From: Flavobacterium solisilvae
Lineage (GTDB): Bacteria; Bacteroidota; Bacteroidia; Flavobacteriales; Flavobacteriaceae
Direction: 5' to 3'
Length of the DNA: 64,000 nucleotides
NCBI RefSeq assembly: GCF_012911605.1
Contig: NZ_JAAMPT010000200.1
Coordinates: forward strand, 23,690 to 87,689
Every line of letters starts with the position of its first letter. The first letter of the stretch is position 1. Both the position numbers and the translations under genes were made by a program. Positions 60,662 through 64,000 of this stretch are shown piece after piece. Below the pieces are notes generated by a model that did no database searches, had not been told where the DNA came from, and saw only the letters and a list, made by a program, of their open reading frames with translations.

Positions 60662-61972
60662 TAGAATTTTTTTGAGCTGAAATTTAATTTTGATGGGTTT
60701 GTTATTTCGAACTACTTCTAGCGTGATGGTTTTTCCTTCTTCGGATTTTAATAAATTATTTATCTTTTCAATAGTCATTCGTTGCATGTTTTGGTTATCG
60801 ATTACGGTTATTTTGTCTCCTATTTTTAGTCCAGCTTTTTCGGCAGGTGAATTTGGACGGATGTTTGAGACTTTAAAAATGGGTTTTAAATAAAACCTTA
60901 CTTTTAGTCGGTTTTCAAATCCACTGTCGGTATAGACTTTTATTCCATTAGTTTTTTCTTCTATCGTTTCGTTGTACCATTCTAATCCATTATGTTGCAC
61001 TTCTATTCCACTCATATTGAATTCGAAGGGTTCGTCTATTTTTGCATTGGGTTTTGTATAGATAGCATTGTTTTTGTAATCAAAAAAAATTGTATATCGA
61101 GAAGTAATTTCGCCACCTATTGAACCTACTCTATTTTCAACAAAATTGACACTTTTTAACGAAACAGAATCTGGATAAGTTGCAATGGGTTCGTTTATAA
61201 CAACACCGCCAAACTCTAAAGCCGATAATCGACCACGTTTTCCATAAATACTTCCGCTGAAACCTCTTCCGAGATAATCGTCTATTACTTCATTTGGATA
61301 AATTATTTCGCTGTTTTTAACTTTAAATAACCAAAGTGCATCGCTATTGCCCGTATCGATTAGTAGTTTCGACTTTTGCTTTACTTTGTCTTTTTTTATG
61401 TTTAAATGTACGTAAGGTTTATTCAACTCCAGAGAAATGCTGTCTTTATGGTAACTTTTTAATTGATTTCTACTCTTTTTATCTTCATCAGAATAAATAG
61501 TGACTTTCCTTTTTTTGTAATCAATTTTAATCAAATGGTCTTTAAAAAAGTTATATCCTAAAATTCCATTCACAGGAATTCCAACCTGAGAAGAAAAATT
61601 AATTTCTTGATCGAGAATGATATAAACTGTGTGGTGATTATCGGAAAAACTTTTTACACTTAATACATTATTCGATGATTTATAAGCATCAATGGCTTCT
61701 TCTTTTCCAAGTCCTTTCAATTTAATACTTTCTACATGATTTAACTCTATTTCATTAGTTTCATCAAGACTAAACAATATAGTTTCATCAACACCAGTAT
61801 CTAACAAAAAAGTCAACTCTTCACCGTTCAGGTTAACTGGAATAAACATTAAATTATTTATTAATTGAAACGGAATTGTTACCTTCTTTTTATTAGTAGC
61901 AAACTTAAATTCTGATTGAGCGTTCGTTGAAATGGCAATAAAAACGAAAAAAAATAAAAATGATTTAAACAT
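60659..61972 (-). CDS. Aspartyl protease with PDZ domain
   Basis: I start at the ATG at 61972 (437 residues), followed by a signal peptide (MFKSFLFFFVFIAISTNAQS). Two retropepsin-like segments each carry an active-site motif, FLLDTGVDETI (near residue 56) and LLIDTGNSDALW (near residue 208). A PDZ domain lies at the end (about 340-437, IRPNSPAEKAGLKIGDKITVIDN). This is a family of periplasmic aspartic proteases or peptide-binding proteins typical of Bacteroidota. The target is not known. It is convergent with the DUF1573 gene. Confidence 0.86.
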   Translation of the reverse strand: MFKSFLFFFVFIAISTNAQSEFKFATNKKKVTIPFQLINNLMFIPVNLNGEELTFLLDTGVDETILFSLDETNEIELNHVESIKLKGLGKEEAIDAYKSSNNVLSVKSFSDNHHTVYIILDQEINFSSQVGIPVNGILGYNFFKDHLIKIDYKKRKVTIYSDEDKKSRNQLKSYHKDSISLELNKPYVHLNIKKDKVKQKSKLLIDTGNSDALWLFKVKNSEIIYPNEVIDDYLGRGFSGSIYGKRGRLSALEFGGVVINEPIATYPDSVSLKSVNFVENRVGSIGGEITSRYTIFFDYKNNAIYTKPNAKIDEPFEFNMSGIEVQHNGLEWYNETIEEKTNGIKVYTDSGFENRLKVRFYLKPIFKVSNIRPNSPAEKAGLKIGDKITVIDNQNMQRMTIEKINNLLKSEEGKTITLEVVRNNKPIKIKFQLKKIL

Positions 61973-62100
61973 TAGCAATGATTTTTGCTAATTTAATAAA
62001 AATATAGTTTCCAATTTTAAAATCAAACTTTTATAAACTCGTAATTAGTTGGTTTCAAAAAAAAATTATCGCAATTTTGCACAACTAAATTTTTAACATC

Positions 62101-63291
62101 ATGCCTAAAATTTCAACCAAAGGTCAGCAAATGCCTGAATCTCCAATTCGAAAATTAGTTCCTTATGCAGAAGGTGCAAAAAAGAAAGGACACAAAGTAT
62201 ATCACCTAAATATTGGTCAACCTGACATAAAAACACCCGAAGTTGCTCTAAATGCTATCAAAAACAACACTATTGAAACATTAGAATATAGCCATTCGGC
62301 AGGTTTTGAAAGCTATAGAACTAAACTTTCTAATTATTATAAAAACCACGGATTACCTATCAATACTGAAGATATTATCATTACAACTGGTGGTTCTGAG
62401 GCATTACTTTTTGCAATGGGTAGCACTATGGATAATGGCGATGAAATTATTATTCCGGAACCTTTTTATGCAAATTACAACGGCTTTTCTACAGCTTCTG
62501 GCGTAAATGTTGTTCCCGTAATTTCTACTATAGATGAAGGTTTCGCTTTACCTCCTATTTCGGCTTTTGAAAAATTAATTACACCAAAAACTAAAGCTAT
62601 CTTAATTTGTAATCCAGGAAACCCAACGGGTTATTTATATTCAAAAGAAGAAATTTTACAACTTGCCGAAATTGTAAAAAAACACGATTTATTCTTAATT
62701 GCAGATGAAGTATATCGCGAATTTATTTACGATGGCGATGAGCATTTCTCTGTTATGAACGTTCCTGGAATTGAAGAAAATGCTATTATGATTGATTCAG
62801 TTTCAAAAAGATATAGCATGTGTGGAGCAAGAATTGGTTGTATTGTTTCAAAAAACAAAGAAGTAATGTCAACAGCTATGAAATTTGCACAAGCTAGATT
62901 AAGTCCGCCAACTTATGCGCAAATTGCTAGTGAAGCAGCATTGGATACTCCACAAAGTTATTTTGATGATGTTATCAATGAATATAAAGAAAGACGTGAC
63001 ACACTTATTTCTGAATTAAACAAAATCGACGGTGTAAAAGTAGCCACTCCAAAAGGTGCTTTTTATTGTATTGCTAAATTGCCCGTTAAAAGCGCAGATG
63101 ATTTTGCCAAATGGTTATTAGATTCTTATGACAACAATGGCGAAACCGTAATGGTTGCTCCTGCGGCTGGATTTTATTCTACGCCAAATGTTGGTTTAGA
63201 TGAAATCCGAATTGCTTATGTATTGAAGAAAGAAGATTTAGTTCGCTCTGTTGAAATCTTGAAAGATGCGCTGACCAAATACAATAAATAA
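62101..63291 (+). CDS. Class I/II pyridoxal-phosphate aminotransferase
   Basis: The 396-residue enzyme is an aspartate-aminotransferase-type (class I) protein: LNIGQPDIKTP near residue 40, ILICNPGNPTGYLYS, IADEVYREFIYDG and the PLP-lysine in SVSKRYSMCGARIGC. The end has IRIAYVLKKEDL. It could act as an aspartate, methionine or aromatic amino acid transaminase. Length matches. It is monocistronic with a strong terminator; no pathway gene is next to it. Confidence 0.9.
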   Translation: MPKISTKGQQMPESPIRKLVPYAEGAKKKGHKVYHLNIGQPDIKTPEVALNAIKNNTIETLEYSHSAGFESYRTKLSNYYKNHGLPINTEDIIITTGGSEALLFAMGSTMDNGDEIIIPEPFYANYNGFSTASGVNVVPVISTIDEGFALPPISAFEKLITPKTKAILICNPGNPTGYLYSKEEILQLAEIVKKHDLFLIADEVYREFIYDGDEHFSVMNVPGIEENAIMIDSVSKRYSMCGARIGCIVSKNKEVMSTAMKFAQARLSPPTYAQIASEAALDTPQSYFDDVINEYKERRDTLISELNKIDGVKVATPKGAFYCIAKLPVKSADDFAKWLLDSYDNNGETVMVAPAAGFYSTPNVGLDEIRIAYVLKKEDLVRSVEILKDALTKYNK

Positions 63292-63330
63292 TATTTTATT
63301 ACTACTTAAAAAAGTAATTTGATTACATAA

Positions 63331-63357
63331 AAAAACCACTCAATCGAGTGGTTTTTT
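63331..63357 (+). terminator. Terminator after the aminotransferase gene
   Basis: AAAAACCACTC (63331-63341) pairs with GAGTGGTTTTT (63346-63356), 40 bp after the stop. A near copy lies at 63725. Confidence 0.92.
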
Positions 63358-63724
63358 TGCATATTCATAGTCCAAAACATATTTCTAATTCTGATTTCAT
63401 TTCTTCTACATTGCCATTTCTTTGAAGCGAGTGACTTGTATTTTCTTGCTTTCCATTTTCCCGCTGTACGCTTTTACACGGTAACCGCTTCCATCGGGGC
63501 TAAAAGATAAACGAATTGAACTCTTGGTTTCTTTCATCACTAATTTGATACATTACCAATATTAAAGATAGCTCAAATATTAAGAAAAATTATCAATTAT
63601 TTCAAGGAATTCCAAAATTTGCATCTACTACATAGCTAAAGTATACCTTCGCCCTACTTACTGTATGAAGAGTGTATGAAAACACAAGGTTCATAAAAGT
63701 AATTTAAATAACACTTAATCCCAT

Positions 63725-63754
63725 AAAAAAACCACTCAATTGAGTGGTTTTTTT
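63725..63754. terminator. Palindromic bidirectional terminator before the T9SS cargo gene end
   Basis: CCACTCAATTGAGTGG (63732-63747) is a perfect palindrome with A and T runs on both sides. It lies 14 bp after the stop of the minus-strand gene. It differs by one base from the terminator at 63331. Confidence 0.9.
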
Positions 63755-63767
63755 GTTGTTTGTTATC

Positions 63768-64000
63768 TTATCGTTTTAACGAGAAGTGCGCTTTAAATTC
63801 TTTCATAACACCTGTTTCTGGGTATTCTACCTTGAACCAGTAATCGGTTGATGGCATTAACTGTCCGTTGAACGTTCCATCCCAACCGTCGCTTTTCGAA
63901 CTGATTTGTTTTAATAGTTTTCCATAGCGGTCAAATATATAAATTTTAGTCGCATCAGCAAAGTTTTCTAATCCTTTTATATTCCATGTGTCGTGATAAC
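63768..64000 (-). CDS. C-terminal end of a secreted protein, T9SS type B sorting domain (partial)
   Basis: The frame enters from the right edge and ends at the stop at 63768, with 76 codons visible. The residues YHDTWNIKGL, KIYIFDRYGKLL, DGWDGTFNGQLMPSTDYWFKV and FKAHFSLKR are the gliding-motility-associated (T9SS type B) C-terminal sorting domain. The rest of the protein, probably a large cell-surface adhesin or enzyme, lies outside the window. This is a clear T9SS marker for the organism. Confidence 0.9.
   Translation of the reverse strand, partial: YHDTWNIKGLENFADATKIYIFDRYGKLLKQISSKSDGWDGTFNGQLMPSTDYWFKVEYPETGVMKEFKAHFSLKR

Larger units (their letters stand above)
63292..63767. other. 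Intergenic region with a REP-like element and IS1-end-like sequence
   Basis: This 476-bp gap has two nearly identical terminators at its edges, the REP-like core at 63460-63505 with a TTAC-ACG-GTAA hairpin, and then a 32-bp block at 63526-63557 that runs from GGTTTCTTTCATC to TTTGATACATTACC. The latter is like the right end of the IS1 element at 46051. There is no supported gene except a 43-codon open frame discussed in the findings. Confidence 0.75.

Overview
The window is a 64 kb chromosomal piece of a Bacteroidota genome, most likely Flavobacterium or a close relative. The evidence is low GC, promoter-like TAnnTTTG boxes, a type IX secretion (T9SS) type B C-terminal domain at the right edge, a T9SS-style C-terminus on a secreted protein, a fused LpxC/FabZ, a GldL-like protein and dispersed palindromes of the kind common in flavobacterial intergenic DNA. 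No rRNA, tRNA, CRISPR array, prophage or plasmid gene was seen. Most of the window is ordinary chromosome, with one IS1-family insertion.

Layout. 0-10.6 kb: a cut lipoprotein gene, DUF1697 and DUF1003 proteins, RocD, small membrane proteins, an Smr-domain protein, a STAS-like protein with RNase Z, PdxH, a CAP-domain lipoprotein, and a coupled pair of a degenerate DEDDh exonuclease fold and a cNMP/CBS/DUF294 signalling protein. 11-22.7 kb: a secreted DUF4874/DUF4832-like T9SS protein, then a convergent five-gene Pel-like exopolysaccharide operon. 22.9-28.6 kb: an SF2 helicase, DUF3817, MscS channel, thioesterase, OmpA-family protein and a conserved hypothetical. 28.8-38.6 kb: two convergent arms carrying three ATP-grasp-type proteins, a GCS2 carboxylate-amine ligase, a free-standing class I amidotransferase, two esterases, an M17 aminopeptidase and an orphan protein. 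38.7-45 kb: a two-component system, pyrophosphatase, DUF2809, a vWA-like membrane protein, a GldL-like protein and FabG. 45.2-46.05 kb: the IS1-family element. 46-56 kb: a lipoprotein gene abutting the IS, SucD, the lipid A block (LpxD-like, EF-P, LpxA, LpxC/FabZ, LpxD), an HD phosphohydrolase and MenD. 56-64 kb: a GNAT enzyme, ValRS, a DUF1573 protein, an aspartyl protease with a PDZ domain, an aminotransferase, and the tail of a T9SS cargo protein.

Two systems stand out. The Pel-like operon encodes PelF and PelG homologues, but the PelA glycosidase is a separate protein. The PelA-type DUF2194/deacetylase region is instead fused to a TPR region and a predicted outer-membrane beta-barrel (PelB-like) in one 1299-residue lipoprotein. 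PelC, PelD and PelE are not recognisable, and a large polytopic membrane protein sits in the operon. A bipartite sequence motif lies 145-163 bp upstream of pelF, of the CAP lipoprotein gene and of the DUF4832 gene, always in the same orientation, which suggests co-regulation of cell-surface genes. The second system is the ATP-grasp/GCS2/amidotransferase/esterase/peptidase neighbourhood, which looks like a pathway that makes, amidates or esterifies, and trims a small peptide-like metabolite; the product is unknown.

Repeats are another theme. A REP-like element with conserved arms and a hairpin that changes in a compensatory way occurs at 45.2, 59.9 and 63.5 kb. A fourth copy at 6.5 kb has a different palindrome in place of its hairpin. 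The 63.5 kb copy is followed by what looks like the two ends of an IS1-like element with no interior.
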